Below are positions 33,488 through 42,508 of a stretch of DNA of 64,000 bases, one piece after another. The DNA is from Cognatiluteimonas lumbrici. Its GTDB lineage: Bacteria; Pseudomonadota; Gammaproteobacteria; Xanthomonadales; Xanthomonadaceae. How positions within the stretch are numbered: the first letter of the stretch is position 1; every line of letters starts with the position of its first letter. The position numbers and the translations under genes were made by a program. Below the pieces are notes generated by a model. That model was not told the DNA's origin. It saw only the letters and a list, made by a program, of their open reading frames with translations, and did no database searches. Where the stretch lies: the NCBI RefSeq assembly GCF_006476065.1, contig NZ_ML636798.1:1098906-1162905 (forward strand), read 5' to 3'.

Positions 33488-35211
33488 CGTCCCTCCCGCT
33501 CGCGTTGCAGGCGTTCCAGCCGGAAGCGCTCGCGCAACAGGCCACCCGGGTCGTCCGGCACGCGCCGCAGCCAGGCTTCGTTCGCCAGGCGCCGCTCGCG
33601 CTCGGCGGTGGTCTCGCCGGCCTCCGGCGCCCGCGCCTCCGACCCGGCGCCCTCGGCGGCACCTTCCTGCAGCGCCCGCTGCATGCGCTCGCGCTGGGCG
33701 GCGTCGGCCTCGCGCTGGGCCCCGGCGTCCTGGGGTCGTGCGCCTGCTTCCGCCGCTTCCTCGTTCTGCTTACCGGCGGACGACCGGCCCTCGCCTTGCG
33801 CCGCCTCGTCGCCCGCGTCCGTCTCTCCGCCCTGGTCGCCGCTTCCCTTGTCCTGGCCCTCGCCCTCGCCCTCGCCCGACTGGCTCGGCGAGGACTGCCC
33901 GCCGGAAGGTCGCTGCCGCTGCATCGCCGCAAGCACGGCCTGCCGGTTGGCGATGGCATCCTCCATGCCGGGCCGGCGCCGCAACGCCTCGTCGTAGGCG
34001 GCGATCGCATCGCGGTAGCGTCCCTGCTTCGCGAGCGCATTGCCGAGGTTGTAGGCGGCATCGGCGTCCGGCAATCCGCGCCAGGCCTCGGCGGCCGCCG
34101 CGAAGTCGCCGGCCCGGTAGGCCTCGCTGCCGCGCTCCATGCGCGCGTGCCGCTGCTGGTCCTCGCGCAACCACCAGCCACCGTCGGCCGCATGTGCAGG
34201 CTGCCACGGCAACAGCAGCGCACACGCCAGCAGGGCCGCCAACGTGCTGCCGCGGCGGAATCCCAGCGGCGCCAACAGCAGCAGCGGCAACAGCAGCCAG
34301 TAGCCCTGGTCCTGCCAGGCAAGCATGCCGGATTCGCCGCCGGCCCCGGGATCGACGTCGCGTGGCACGAGCACGCCGAGTTCGGCAAGGTCCGATGCAT
34401 CCGCGGCCAGCGGCGCGTAGCCGCCGTTGCCGGCACGCGCCAGCGCCTGCAACGAACCCGCGTCCAGCCGCGCCTGCAGGATGTCGCCGCGCGGGTGCCG
34501 CCACGACGCGCCCCGGGCGGTGCCGAGGCCCAGCGCCGATACCCGGTACCCGGCCGCCGCAGCGCCGGTGGCGGCGGCGATCGCGTCGCCGCCGGCGTGG
34601 TCGGTCAGCAACAGGATGTCGCCGTGGGAGAAGCCTGCCTGGCGCAGCAGTGCCATCGCCTGCCCGATGGCGGGCGCCGCATCGCTGGGCGCGGTCGCCT
34701 CCAGCGCCTCCGGCATGATGTCGGGCGACAGCGCATCCAGGAACAGCGCGACGTTGGCGGCGTCGTCGGTCAGCGGCGCCACCACGTAGGCGTCCTGGTG
34801 GAACACCAGCAGGCCGACCTCGCCGTCGCGGCGCTGTTCCAGCAACGCGTCCAGCTTGGCGCGCGCGCGCGCCAGCCGCGACGGCGGCAGGTCGCCGGCC
34901 AGCATCGCGCCGGACAGGTCCAGCGCCAGTACCAGCGGCGCGCGCGATTGCCAGAGCGGCTGCTGCACGCGCGACCACGAGGGGCCGGCCAACGCGGCGA
35001 TCGCCAGCGCGAGCAACGGCGACACCAGCCAGGCGCGGCCGCCGCCGCGCAGGCCGCGCACCGGCGCGAGCAGGTGCGGCAGCAGGTGGGCATCGACCTC
35101 CCTCGGCCACGGGCCGGTGCGCGCCGCGTCGCGGCGCAGCCACCACGCCAGCGGCGGCAGCGCCAGCAGCAGCCACAGCCATTCCGGGCGCAGGAAGTGC
35201 AGCGCGCTCAT
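33484..35211 (-). CDS. BatB-BatC fusion: VWA domain plus TPR protein (575 aa)
   Basis: An inner-membrane protein joining two Bat functions. Residues 1-75 hold two helices around a basic segment, then a von Willebrand A domain (about 90-280), helices near 305-320 and 325-345, then TPR repeats (AAYNLGNALAKQGRYRDAIAAYDEALRRRP) and a long acidic/Gln-Gly-rich, probably disordered, C-terminus. The MIDAS motif reads DLSGA where a standard one is DxSxS, so its last serine is missing; batA next door keeps DLSGS. The ATG 35211 overlaps batA by ATGA. Fused batB/batC genes are known in proteobacteria. Confidence 0.88.
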   Translation of the reverse strand: MSALHFLRPEWLWLLLALPPLAWWLRRDAARTGPWPREVDAHLLPHLLAPVRGLRGGGRAWLVSPLLALAIAALAGPSWSRVQQPLWQSRAPLVLALDLSGAMLAGDLPPSRLARARAKLDALLEQRRDGEVGLLVFHQDAYVVAPLTDDAANVALFLDALSPDIMPEALEATAPSDAAPAIGQAMALLRQAGFSHGDILLLTDHAGGDAIAAATGAAAAGYRVSALGLGTARGASWRHPRGDILQARLDAGSLQALARAGNGGYAPLAADASDLAELGVLVPRDVDPGAGGESGMLAWQDQGYWLLLPLLLLAPLGFRRGSTLAALLACALLLPWQPAHAADGGWWLREDQQRHARMERGSEAYRAGDFAAAAEAWRGLPDADAAYNLGNALAKQGRYRDAIAAYDEALRRRPGMEDAIANRQAVLAAMQRQRPSGGQSSPSQSGEGEGEGQDKGSGDQGGETDAGDEAAQGEGRSSAGKQNEEAAEAGARPQDAGAQREADAAQRERMQRALQEGAAEGAGSEARAPEAGETTAERERRLANEAWLRRVPDDPGGLLRERFRLERLQREREGR

Positions 35212-36224
35212 GCCGCCCCCCGCTTGCGCACGAGCAGCGACAGCAACGCGCAGGCGAGCGCGGCCCCCAGCGGCCACGGATAACGCTCCAGCCGCGGGCG
35301 CACCGGGCGCGCGTCGCGGCGCACCGGCTCGATCCGGTCGATCTCGGCGTAGATCCCGGCCAGGTCCTCGGTGTCACGGGCCCGGAACGCCTTGCCGCCG
35401 GTCATCCCGGCGATCCGTGCCAGGGTCGCCTCGTCGATCTCGTCGCCGCCGCCCGGCAGCGGCACCGGCAGGCCGAACACCGAGAGGCCACCGCCGTTGC
35501 CGCCGAAGGCGATGGCGTGGATGCGCACGCGCGCGTCGCGCGCCAGTTCGGCGGCCTTGAGCGGGTCGAGCACGCCGGCGGTGTTGACGCCGTCGGTAAG
35601 CAGCACCAGCACGCGCTGGCCGGCGTCCTGCGCCGACAGGCGCTTGACCGCCAGGCCGATGGCGTCGCCGATCGCGGTCTCGCGCCCGGCGATGCCGACC
35701 ACGCTGGCATCCAGTTGCGCGCGCACCGAGTCGAGGTCGCGGGTCATCGGCGCCAGCGCGTAGGCGCGCTGCCCGAACACCACGAGGCCGACGCGGTCGC
35801 CCTCGCGCCGGTCGAGGAAATCCGCGAGCACCGCCTTCGCCGCGGTCAGCCGGTCGACGACGCGGCCGCCCAGGGCCATGTCCTCCTCGGCCATGCTGCC
35901 CGACAGGTCGAGCGCGAGCATGAGGTCGCGGCCGGTCGCCTGCGGCGCCACCGGGGGACCCAGCTGCTGCGGCCGCGCGGCAGCCACGCACAGCAGCACC
36001 CAGCCGAGCAGCGCCAGCAACGGAAGCCCGGGATCGAAGCCGCGTCCGCCGCCGGTGGCGACGGCGCGTAGGCGCTCCGGCCACGGCACCCGCAAGGCCG
36101 GCGCATGCCCGCGCAGCGGCGGCAGGAGCCAGCGCACCAGCAGTGGCAACGGCAGCGCCAGCAGCAGCCACGGCCAGGCGAAGCCGTCGAATCCGGGGAG
36201 CGCGCGCGCGAGCCAGCCGTCCAT
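35208..36224 (-). CDS. batA: BatA, VWA-domain membrane protein (338 aa)
   Basis: A von Willebrand A domain protein anchored by N-terminal helices (WPWLLLALPLPLLVRWLL and LPLLALLGWVLLCVAAA) and one C-terminal helix. The MIDAS motif is complete (LALDLSGSMAEEDM, with LLTDGVNTAG). The DRVGLVVFGQRAYALAPMT block is typical of BatA. The ATG at 36224 is preferred because GGAAGG lies just upstream and TGATG couples it to the DUF4381 stop; ATG 36236 (342 aa) is the alternative. It acts with MoxR and the other Bat proteins, probably at the periplasmic face. Confidence 0.9.
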   Translation of the reverse strand: MDGWLARALPGFDGFAWPWLLLALPLPLLVRWLLPPLRGHAPALRVPWPERLRAVATGGGRGFDPGLPLLALLGWVLLCVAAARPQQLGPPVAPQATGRDLMLALDLSGSMAEEDMALGGRVVDRLTAAKAVLADFLDRREGDRVGLVVFGQRAYALAPMTRDLDSVRAQLDASVVGIAGRETAIGDAIGLAVKRLSAQDAGQRVLVLLTDGVNTAGVLDPLKAAELARDARVRIHAIAFGGNGGGLSVFGLPVPLPGGGDEIDEATLARIAGMTGGKAFRARDTEDLAGIYAEIDRIEPVRRDARPVRPRLERYPWPLGAALACALLSLLVRKRGAA

Positions 36225-36700
36225 CACGCCTTCCATTGGCCGGCCATCCAGTCCAGGAACCGCGCGCGCACGCGCGGCGCCAGGCGCGCGACGGCCGCCT
36301 CGTCGACGTCACGGCGGAAGCCACCCTCTAGCAACAGCCGCGCGTCCTCGTCGTCGAACATCGGTGCGCGACTGCCGCGATCGAGGAACGCGAGCCACTC
36401 GGCGCCCTCGAGGCTGGCGGCAGCCGGATCGCGCTGGCGCGCGGCGCGCCGCAACAGCAGCGACATCGCGGCGATGCGCGCGGCCGGCGTCGCCGCCTCC
36501 GCCAGGCTGGCGTCGAACAGGCGCTCCAGCGCCCGCCGGCGCTGCCGCCTGCGCCACGCGCGCCAGGCCAGCGCCAGCAACGCCAGCAGCAGCGCCCCGG
36601 CCACGAACCACCAGCTGGGCGCGGGCGGCCACCACGGCGGCGGAGGCAGCTCGTGGATGTCGCGAAGGACCAGCGTCGGATCGGAGGCCATGCCGGTCAT
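36224..36700 (-). CDS. DUF4381 membrane protein (158 aa)
   Basis: A small single-pass membrane protein of the MoxR/Bat cluster. DIHELPPPPWWPPAPSWWFVAG, which precedes the helix (residues about 25-45), is the hallmark of DUF4381. After the helix come an arginine-rich stretch and a helical cytosolic domain (LEGAEWLAFLDRGS). It is coupled by ATGA to the DUF58 gene upstream. The function is unknown; it always travels with batA and DUF58 genes. Confidence 0.88.
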   Translation of the reverse strand: MTGMASDPTLVLRDIHELPPPPWWPPAPSWWFVAGALLLALLALAWRAWRRRQRRRALERLFDASLAEAATPAARIAAMSLLLRRAARQRDPAAASLEGAEWLAFLDRGSRAPMFDDEDARLLLEGGFRRDVDEAAVARLAPRVRARFLDWMAGQWKA

Positions 36701-37590
36701 GCCGCCCTTCCGATCGCGTCCAGCGCACCCAGCCAGCTGTCGCTGGGCGCATTGCAGGGCAGCAGGCGCGCGTCCACGCCGCGCGCGCGCAGGCGCGCCA
36801 TGGCGGCTTCCGCGACCCCGGCGAAGCCGGCATGCCAGCGCTCGCGCTGCGCGTCGGCGGCGAGGTCGAGCTGCAGCCGCCGGCCGTCGCACTCGAACGG
36901 GAGCAGCCGGCGCGGTGGCGACATCTCCAGCGGATCCACCAGCAGCAGGACGTGGACGCGCGCGTGCATGGTCAGCGCTCCCCAGCGTTCCGGGGGCAGG
37001 GCCTCGACGCTGGCCGGGTCAGCCAGCACCAGCAGCCGCGCACCGGGGCGCAACAGACGCTGGGCGTGGTCGAGCGCGACCCCCAGCCCGGCGTCGTCCG
37101 CGGGCGGCCCGGCGTACCAGCGCACCAGCGCATCCAGCACCCGCAACACACCGCGCGACCCGCCCGCCGGCGGCACCGGCGGCTCGCGTTCGCTGCCACG
37201 CAGGGCGGCGACGCGGTCGCCGTCGCGCAACGCGGCCCAGGCCGCGACCGCGCCGGCACGCGCGGCCTGCACCGACTTGAAGCGCACGCGCGTGCCGAAG
37301 TACAGCGCCGGCGCGGTATCCGCGACCACCAGCGTCATCCGTTCGCGCTCGGCCTGGAACAGCTTGGTGTGCAGCCGGCCGCTGCGCGCGGTCAGGCGCC
37401 AGTCGATGTGGCGGGCGTCGTCGCCGGCGGCGTACTCGCGCGATTCGGCGTACTCCATGCCGCGCCCGCGCATCGGCGAGGGCGCTTGCCCGCTGCTGCC
37501 GGTGCGCCCGCGGCGCGCCGGTCGCCGCCCCTGCGCGGCCGCGCGCAGCGCGACCAGTTCCGCAAGCGTCGGGCGGATGCCGTCGCTCAC
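36697..37590 (-). CDS. DUF58 domain protein (297 aa)
   Basis: A cytosolic protein of the DUF58 family, whose C-terminal part has a VWA-like fold. The family motif EYAAGDDARHIDWRLTARSG is intact, followed by FQAERERMTLVVAD. It is assumed to be a partner or substrate of the MoxR ATPase encoded 10 bases upstream. The GTG 37590 is preceded by GAGGTG. The frame is open much further upstream, but that part is a shadow of moxR. Confidence 0.9.
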   Translation of the reverse strand: MSDGIRPTLAELVALRAAAQGRRPARRGRTGSSGQAPSPMRGRGMEYAESREYAAGDDARHIDWRLTARSGRLHTKLFQAERERMTLVVADTAPALYFGTRVRFKSVQAARAGAVAAWAALRDGDRVAALRGSEREPPVPPAGGSRGVLRVLDALVRWYAGPPADDAGLGVALDHAQRLLRPGARLLVLADPASVEALPPERWGALTMHARVHVLLLVDPLEMSPPRRLLPFECDGRRLQLDLAADAQRERWHAGFAGVAEAAMARLRARGVDARLLPCNAPSDSWLGALDAIGRAA

Positions 37591-37600
37591 CCCGCCCACC

Positions 37601-38599
37601 TCACGGCAGCGGCACCCGCTCGAGCAGTTCCGCGACCAGCCGGCCGCCGTCCCAGCCTTCGGCGATGGCCTCGTAACTCGGCAGCACGCGGTGGCGCAAC
37701 ACGTCCGGTGCGACTGCACGCACGTCGTCGGGGGTGACGAAATCGCGGCCCGAGAGCCACGCGCGCGCCCGCGCGCAGCGCTCGAGCGCGATCGAGCCGC
37801 GCGGGCTGGCGCCCCAGGCGATCCGGCGCGCGAGCCCTTCGTCGTAGCGGGCCGCGTCGCGCGACGCCAGCACCAGTTCGACCAGGTAGCGCTCGAGCTG
37901 CGGCGCCAGGTGCAGGTCCAGCACTGCCGCGCGCGCCGCGAACACATCGGCCAGCGGCATGCGCGCGACCGGCGCCGTCGTGGCCGTGGCCTGCGCGCGG
38001 GCGCGGTCGCGGGCGATGCGCAGGATCTCGGTCTCGGTGTCCGCCGCCGGGTAGCCGATGCGCACGTGCATCAGGAAACGGTCGAGCTGCGCCTCGGGCA
38101 GCGGGAAAGTGCCTTCCTGCTCGATCGGGTTCTGGGTCGCCATCACCAGGAACAGCTCGGGCAGCGGATAGGTGTGGCGGCCGACCGTGACCTGGCGCTC
38201 GCCCATCGCCTCCAGCAGCGCGGACTGGACCTTGGCCGGCGCGCGGTTGATCTCGTCGGCCAGCAGCAACGGGTGGAAGATCGGCCCCGGCTGGAACTCG
38301 AAGCGGCCGTCGCCGGGCCGCCACACTTCGGTGCCGGTCAGGTCCGCGGGGAGCAGGTCGGGGGTGAACTGCACGCGCGCGAAGTCGGCGTCCAGGCGCG
38401 CCGCGAGCGCGCGGATCGCGCTGGTCTTGGCCAGCCCCGGCGCGCCCTCGACCAGCAGGTGCCCGTCGGCCAGCAGCGCCACCAGCAGGCGCTCGACCAG
38501 CGCCTGCTGGCCGACGATCTCGGCCGCGAGCGAGTCGCGCAGCGCGCGGAAGGCGTCGTGCAGGGCGGGAACGTCGGGCTCGTGGCTGTCCATCGGCAT
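37601..38599 (-). CDS. MoxR family AAA+ ATPase (332 aa)
   Basis: Chaperone-like AAA+ ATPase, first gene of the Bat operon. Walker A lies in LLVEGAPGLAKTSAIRALA, Walker B in LLLADEINRAPAKVQSALLEAM, sensor 1 in MATQNPIEQEGTFPLPEAQLDRF, and the arginine finger is near. AAA lid residues follow (ARRIAWGASPRGS). The start could be ATG 38599 or ATG 38593; neither has a strong ribosome-binding site. MoxR proteins help mature or insert metal or protein partners; the target here is unknown. Confidence 0.93.
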   Translation of the reverse strand: MPMDSHEPDVPALHDAFRALRDSLAAEIVGQQALVERLLVALLADGHLLVEGAPGLAKTSAIRALAARLDADFARVQFTPDLLPADLTGTEVWRPGDGRFEFQPGPIFHPLLLADEINRAPAKVQSALLEAMGERQVTVGRHTYPLPELFLVMATQNPIEQEGTFPLPEAQLDRFLMHVRIGYPAADTETEILRIARDRARAQATATTAPVARMPLADVFAARAAVLDLHLAPQLERYLVELVLASRDAARYDEGLARRIAWGASPRGSIALERCARARAWLSGRDFVTPDDVRAVAPDVLRHRVLPSYEAIAEGWDGGRLVAELLERVPLP

Positions 38600-38670
38600 C
38601 CATGGGTCTGCGGCGCGTGGCGCGCCCGATTAGTGTGACCGCACCGTCGGCGCGGGGTTCACGGGCCCAC

Positions 38671-38695
38671 GAAAAAGGGGCCGCGAGGGCCCCTT
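38671..38695 (-). terminator. Intrinsic terminator of the pil operon
   Basis: On the minus strand AAGGGGCC (38695-38688) pairs with GGCCCCTT (38682-38675) around a 5-base loop and runs into a T-run read from 38676-38672. It starts 24 bases after the pilQ stop, in the gap before moxR. Confidence 0.85.
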
Positions 38696-38718
38696 GATCG
38701 CATGCCGGTCGTGTCGGC

Positions 38719-40671
38719 TCAGTGCAGGCGGTGCTGCGCCACGCGGATCACCTTCGGGGTGACCATGATCAGCAGTTCGGCCTTGCTGCGGTCGCGGCCG
38801 CGGCGCTTGAACAGGTTGCCCAGCACCGGGATGTCGGCCAGGAACGGGATCTTGGCCAGGTCCTGCTGGTCCTTGAACTCGTAGACGCCGCCGATCACCA
38901 CGGTCTGCCCGTCCTCCATCAGCACGGCGGTATCCACCGAGCGCTTGGCGATGCGCGGCACCTGGCCGACGCCGGTGTCCACGAAGCCGGCGACCTCGTC
39001 CTTCTTCACGGACATGTCGAGGAACACGCGGCCATCGTTGGTGATCGTCGGGGTGACCTTCAGCTCCAGCACGGCCTCCTTGAACTGCACCTGCGGGACC
39101 TGGGTGCCGCCGGCGGTACCGGCGCCGGTGAGGGTCAGGTAGCCGATCTCCTCGCCCTGCTGGATCGTCGCCTCCTTCTGGTTGCTGGTGACGATGCGCG
39201 GGTTGGAGATGACCTCGCCGCGGCCTTCCTGCTGCAGCGCCGACAGCTCGATGTCGAGCATGTGGCCGGCGTTGAGGATGGACAGCGCCAGCGCGCCGCT
39301 GCCGCCGAGGGTGCTCGGCAGGTTGGTCATCAGGCTGCGGCTGATGTCGAAGGCGCGCTCGCCTTCCATCACCGCGTCGGCGCGCGACTGCGCGTTGCTG
39401 CCCGAGGAATCGAGATCGCCGCCGTAGCCGAGCGAGCTGCGGTCGCCCGGCTTGCCGGTGGCGCCGCTGATGCCGAAGCGCGCGCCCAGCTCGCGGGCGA
39501 ACGACTCGTTGGCGACCACGATGCGGGCCTCGATCACCACCTGGTCCACCGGCTTGTCGAGCTCGTTGACCAGCTGGCGGATGTCGGCGACGCGCTTGGG
39601 AATGTCGATCACCAGCAGCGTGTTGGTGCGCTGGTCGTAGCTGATGCTGCCGCGCGGCGACAGGAACCCGCGGCCCTGGGCGGCGTTCGCGCCGCCGGCG
39701 CCGCTGCCGCCCTTGCTGTTCTCGGTCAGCAGGTTGGCGATGTCCTCGGCGTTGCCGTAGCTGATCGGGATGTACTCGGTGACCATCTCGGCGCTGTTCT
39801 CGATCGCAAGGCGCGCGTTCTGGATGTCCTGCTCGTACTTGGCGATCTCGGACTGCGGGGCCACCCAGATGACGTTGCCGCTACGGCGCTTGTCCAGGCC
39901 CTTGGCGCGCAGCACGATGTCGAGCGCCTGGTCCCAGGGCACGTTGATCAGGCGCAGGGTGACGTTGCCGGCCACGGTGTCGGAGGCCACCAGGTTGAGC
40001 TTGGCCTCCTCGGCGATGATCTGCAGCACGGCGCGCACCGGCACGTCCTGGAAGTTGAAGGTCACCGGGCGGCCGCTGTAGCTGCGCTCGCCGACGGTCG
40101 TGGCGGAGCCGACCACCTGCCCGGTGGCGGTGACCGCCGTGGCCGCGGCGGCGGCTGCGCGCGGCATCACCTCGACGATGTAGTCGTTGCCGGTCTGGTA
40201 GGCCATGGACTCGAACGCGCCGCGGGTGTCGAGCACCACGCGGGTGCCGTTGCCGATGCGGTTGGCGTCGATGCGCTGCACCGGGGTGGCGAAATCGGTC
40301 ACGTCCAGCGGCTTCTGCAGCGACGGCGGCAGGCTGGCATTGCCGATGTCGATGACCACGCCGGAGGACTCGTTGCGCAGGTCCGGGGTGGCGCCGTCGT
40401 TGCTGAAGCTCAGCACCAGTTGCCCGGCACCGCCTTCGCCGCGACGGAAGTCGATCTTCGACACGCTCACCGCTCCCGGCAGCTGGCGCGCCGGATCGGC
40501 GGCGGCGGGAAGCTGCGAGGCCGCCATCAGTGGCAGCGCTGCGCCGGCCGCGGGCATCGGCGCGGCCTGCGCGGCGGAGGCAGCCAGCAGGCCAGCGGCC
40601 AGGCCGGCAAGGGCCGCCCTGCCGGGCAGGAAGCGGGCATGCCGCGCACGTTGGGCTTGGGTCACGGTCAT
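38719..40671 (-). CDS. pilQ: Type IV pilus secretin PilQ (650 aa)
   Basis: Outer-membrane secretin through which the type IV pilus passes. It has a signal peptide (to about residue 37), an AMIN peptidoglycan-binding domain (ISVSKIDFRRG-like segment to about 160), a secretin N0 domain (VTFNFQDVPVRAVLQIIAEE), an N1 domain, and the C-terminal secretin domain with VEARIVVANESFARELG-like start, VISNPRIVTSNQKEATIQQG and GQTVVIGGVYEFKDQQD. The ATG 40671 has AGGA nearby; the longer frame is unsupported. It is the last gene of pilMNOPQ and is followed by a terminator. Only one AMIN domain is visible, fewer than in some homologues. Confidence 0.95.
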   Translation of the reverse strand: MTVTQAQRARHARFLPGRAALAGLAAGLLAASAAQAAPMPAAGAALPLMAASQLPAAADPARQLPGAVSVSKIDFRRGEGGAGQLVLSFSNDGATPDLRNESSGVVIDIGNASLPPSLQKPLDVTDFATPVQRIDANRIGNGTRVVLDTRGAFESMAYQTGNDYIVEVMPRAAAAAATAVTATGQVVGSATTVGERSYSGRPVTFNFQDVPVRAVLQIIAEEAKLNLVASDTVAGNVTLRLINVPWDQALDIVLRAKGLDKRRSGNVIWVAPQSEIAKYEQDIQNARLAIENSAEMVTEYIPISYGNAEDIANLLTENSKGGSGAGGANAAQGRGFLSPRGSISYDQRTNTLLVIDIPKRVADIRQLVNELDKPVDQVVIEARIVVANESFARELGARFGISGATGKPGDRSSLGYGGDLDSSGSNAQSRADAVMEGERAFDISRSLMTNLPSTLGGSGALALSILNAGHMLDIELSALQQEGRGEVISNPRIVTSNQKEATIQQGEEIGYLTLTGAGTAGGTQVPQVQFKEAVLELKVTPTITNDGRVFLDMSVKKDEVAGFVDTGVGQVPRIAKRSVDTAVLMEDGQTVVIGGVYEFKDQQDLAKIPFLADIPVLGNLFKRRGRDRSKAELLIMVTPKVIRVAQHRLH

Positions 40672-40687
40672 CGTCCTGTCCTCGGAA

Positions 40688-41227
40688 TCATTGATCGTCC
40701 AGCGCAATCGACGCCGGGCGCTCCAGCCAGCCACCTGCACCGTCGGGGACCAGTTCCACCAGGTCGATGCGGGCATCGCTGACGTCGGTCACCCTGCCTT
40801 CGGCCTGGCCCATGTACATCCCCGGTCGCACCCGGTAGGTCACCTTGTCCGGGGCGATCACCAGCGCCACCTGGCTCGCGCCGGTGCCGATGCTGCCGAC
40901 CATGTCGAAGCTGTCCAGCGGGAACTGCTCGAGCAGTTCCTTGCGCCGGTTCGGGTCGGGCCGCGGGCCGCTGGTGCCGCCTTCGTCGGCGAAGGCGTTG
41001 CTGAAGGGGTCGCGCAGGCCCTGCGCGGCGTATTCGAAGGTCTCGAACTGCTGCATCACCGGCAGCGGGTCGAGCGCGGGCGCCGGGCGCTTCTTCACCT
41101 CGGCCACCCACTTCTGGAGATTCGAATGATCGCCCGGGCCGCTGGTCACGCTGCGGCCGCAGGCGGTGGCCAGCAGGGCCAGGGCCAGGGCGGCGGCGAC
41201 GCGGGGAACGACGGTGCGGAACTGCAT
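40688..41227 (-). CDS. pilP: Pilus assembly lipoprotein PilP (179 aa)
   Basis: Inner-membrane lipoprotein linking PilNO to the PilQ secretin. The lipobox is LLATAC (Cys23). The motif FEYAAQGLRDPFSN and the beta domain with GSIGTGASQVALVIAPDKVTYRVRPGMYMGQ are the PilP pattern. The gap is one base from pilO and 16 bases from pilQ. Confidence 0.94.
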   Translation of the reverse strand: MQFRTVVPRVAAALALALLATACGRSVTSGPGDHSNLQKWVAEVKKRPAPALDPLPVMQQFETFEYAAQGLRDPFSNAFADEGGTSGPRPDPNRRKELLEQFPLDSFDMVGSIGTGASQVALVIAPDKVTYRVRPGMYMGQAEGRVTDVSDARIDLVELVPDGAGGWLERPASIALDDQ

Positions 41228-41228
41228 C

Positions 41229-41879
41229 TCAGCGCCCTCCCTTCGCGGCGGCTTCCTGCGCGCTCGCTTCCTCGTCGTCGAGGTAGCGGTAGGTCTTGAC
41301 CGTGCCCGACAGCTCCAGCGGCGCGTCGCGGCGGATCCCGGTGGCGTTGCCGCGCGGCTTCAGCGAGATGTCGTGCATGGTCAGGATGACCACGCGCGGC
41401 AACGAGGCGACGCCGCTGACGAAGGCGCCGAACTGGTGGTAGCTGCCCACCATGCGCAGGGTGATCGGCTTCTCGGCGTAGAACTCCTTCGGAGTTTCCG
41501 GGCCCGGCCGGAACAGCTCGGTGGTCAGGCCGGTGGCCAGCGCCGTCTGCGAGATGTCGATGATCAGGTCGGGCATCTCGGTCTTGCTGGGCAGCTGGCG
41601 CAGCATCTGCTGCAGCTGCTGTTCCATCTGCGCCAGCTGCAGCTTCAGCGGCTCCAGGTTGGAGGCGCGGCCCTGCTTGGTCTCGAACTCTGCGCGCAGC
41701 TCGGTTTCCTGGCGCTCCAGGCCCTCGAGCTCCTCGGTCTTGTCTCGCACGAACAGCCACCAGGCCAGCCCGACGATCAGCACCACGAGCAGGGCGCAGA
41801 AGCCCAACTTGTATTCGCGCGGCCAGGACCCGGTGTTGTGGAAGTCGAGGTCGCGGATGGACATCTTCGGCCGGTTCAC
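41229..41879 (-). CDS. pilO: Type IV pilus alignment protein PilO (216 aa)
   Basis: Bitopic inner-membrane protein that dimerises with PilN. One helix (about residues 25-43, LGFCALLVVLIVGLAWWLF) is followed by a coiled coil (EELEGLERQETELRAEF) and a ferredoxin-like domain (FYAEKPITLRMVGSYHQFGAFVSGVASLPRVV). The GTG 41879 shares GTGA with the pilN stop. Confidence 0.94.
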   Translation of the reverse strand: MNRPKMSIRDLDFHNTGSWPREYKLGFCALLVVLIVGLAWWLFVRDKTEELEGLERQETELRAEFETKQGRASNLEPLKLQLAQMEQQLQQMLRQLPSKTEMPDLIIDISQTALATGLTTELFRPGPETPKEFYAEKPITLRMVGSYHQFGAFVSGVASLPRVVILTMHDISLKPRGNATGIRRDAPLELSGTVKTYRYLDDEEASAQEAAAKGGR

Positions 41880-42508
41880 GAGGCGGTCCCTCCCTGGGCG
41901 GGCGCGGCGTCGGGCGCCGCGGCAGGCGCGTCGGGCACGCCGTCGCCGTCGGTGTCCTTGGGCGCGTTGGGGTTGGCCAGCATCACCGACAGCGTGAACG
42001 CGTACGGCAGCCCCGGGTCACCGGCCTTGGCCTCGATGATCGACAGCTCGGGGCGGGTCATCCAGCCGGAGCTCTCGAGGTTGCGCATGTAGCTGGACAC
42101 GCGTCCGTAGGACTGGCCGCGCCCCTCGAGCGTGAGCTTGTCCCCTTCCTGCTTGGCCGCGGTGAGGATCACGCCGTCCGGGATGGTGCGCACCAGCGAG
42201 TCGAACAGGTGCACCATCTGCGAGCGGTTGGCCTGCAGCTGCTCGATCACTTCCTTGCGCGCCAGCAGCTTGGCCTTCTTCTGGTCGAGCTGCTCGATTT
42301 CCTTGATCTGGGTGTCGACCTGCTTGATCTGCTCGCGCAGGAACGCGTTGCGTTCGTTCTGGCCGTCGATCTGGGCGCTGTAGTAGCTGACGACCAGGAA
42401 CGCCAGCACCACCCCGAGCACCGCCGAGGCGACGAGCATGCCGGCGAATTCCTTCTGGCGTTGCTTGCGCCGCTCGGCGCGCCAGGGCAGCAGGTTGATC
42501 CGTGCCAT
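41876..42508 (-). CDS. pilN: Type IV pilus alignment protein PilN (210 aa)
   Basis: Inner-membrane partner of PilO. The cytosolic N-terminal peptide ARINLLPWRAERRKQRQ is the conserved PilM-binding motif (INLLPWR). A helix at about 27-45, a coiled coil and a periplasmic ferredoxin-like domain follow. A low-complexity tail ends in an Ala/Pro/Asp-rich stretch (GDGVPDAPAAAPDAAPAQ), longer than in many homologues. It is coupled to pilM by TGATG. Confidence 0.94.
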   Translation of the reverse strand: MARINLLPWRAERRKQRQKEFAGMLVASAVLGVVLAFLVVSYYSAQIDGQNERNAFLREQIKQVDTQIKEIEQLDQKKAKLLARKEVIEQLQANRSQMVHLFDSLVRTIPDGVILTAAKQEGDKLTLEGRGQSYGRVSSYMRNLESSGWMTRPELSIIEAKAGDPGLPYAFTLSVMLANPNAPKDTDGDGVPDAPAAAPDAAPAQGGTAS

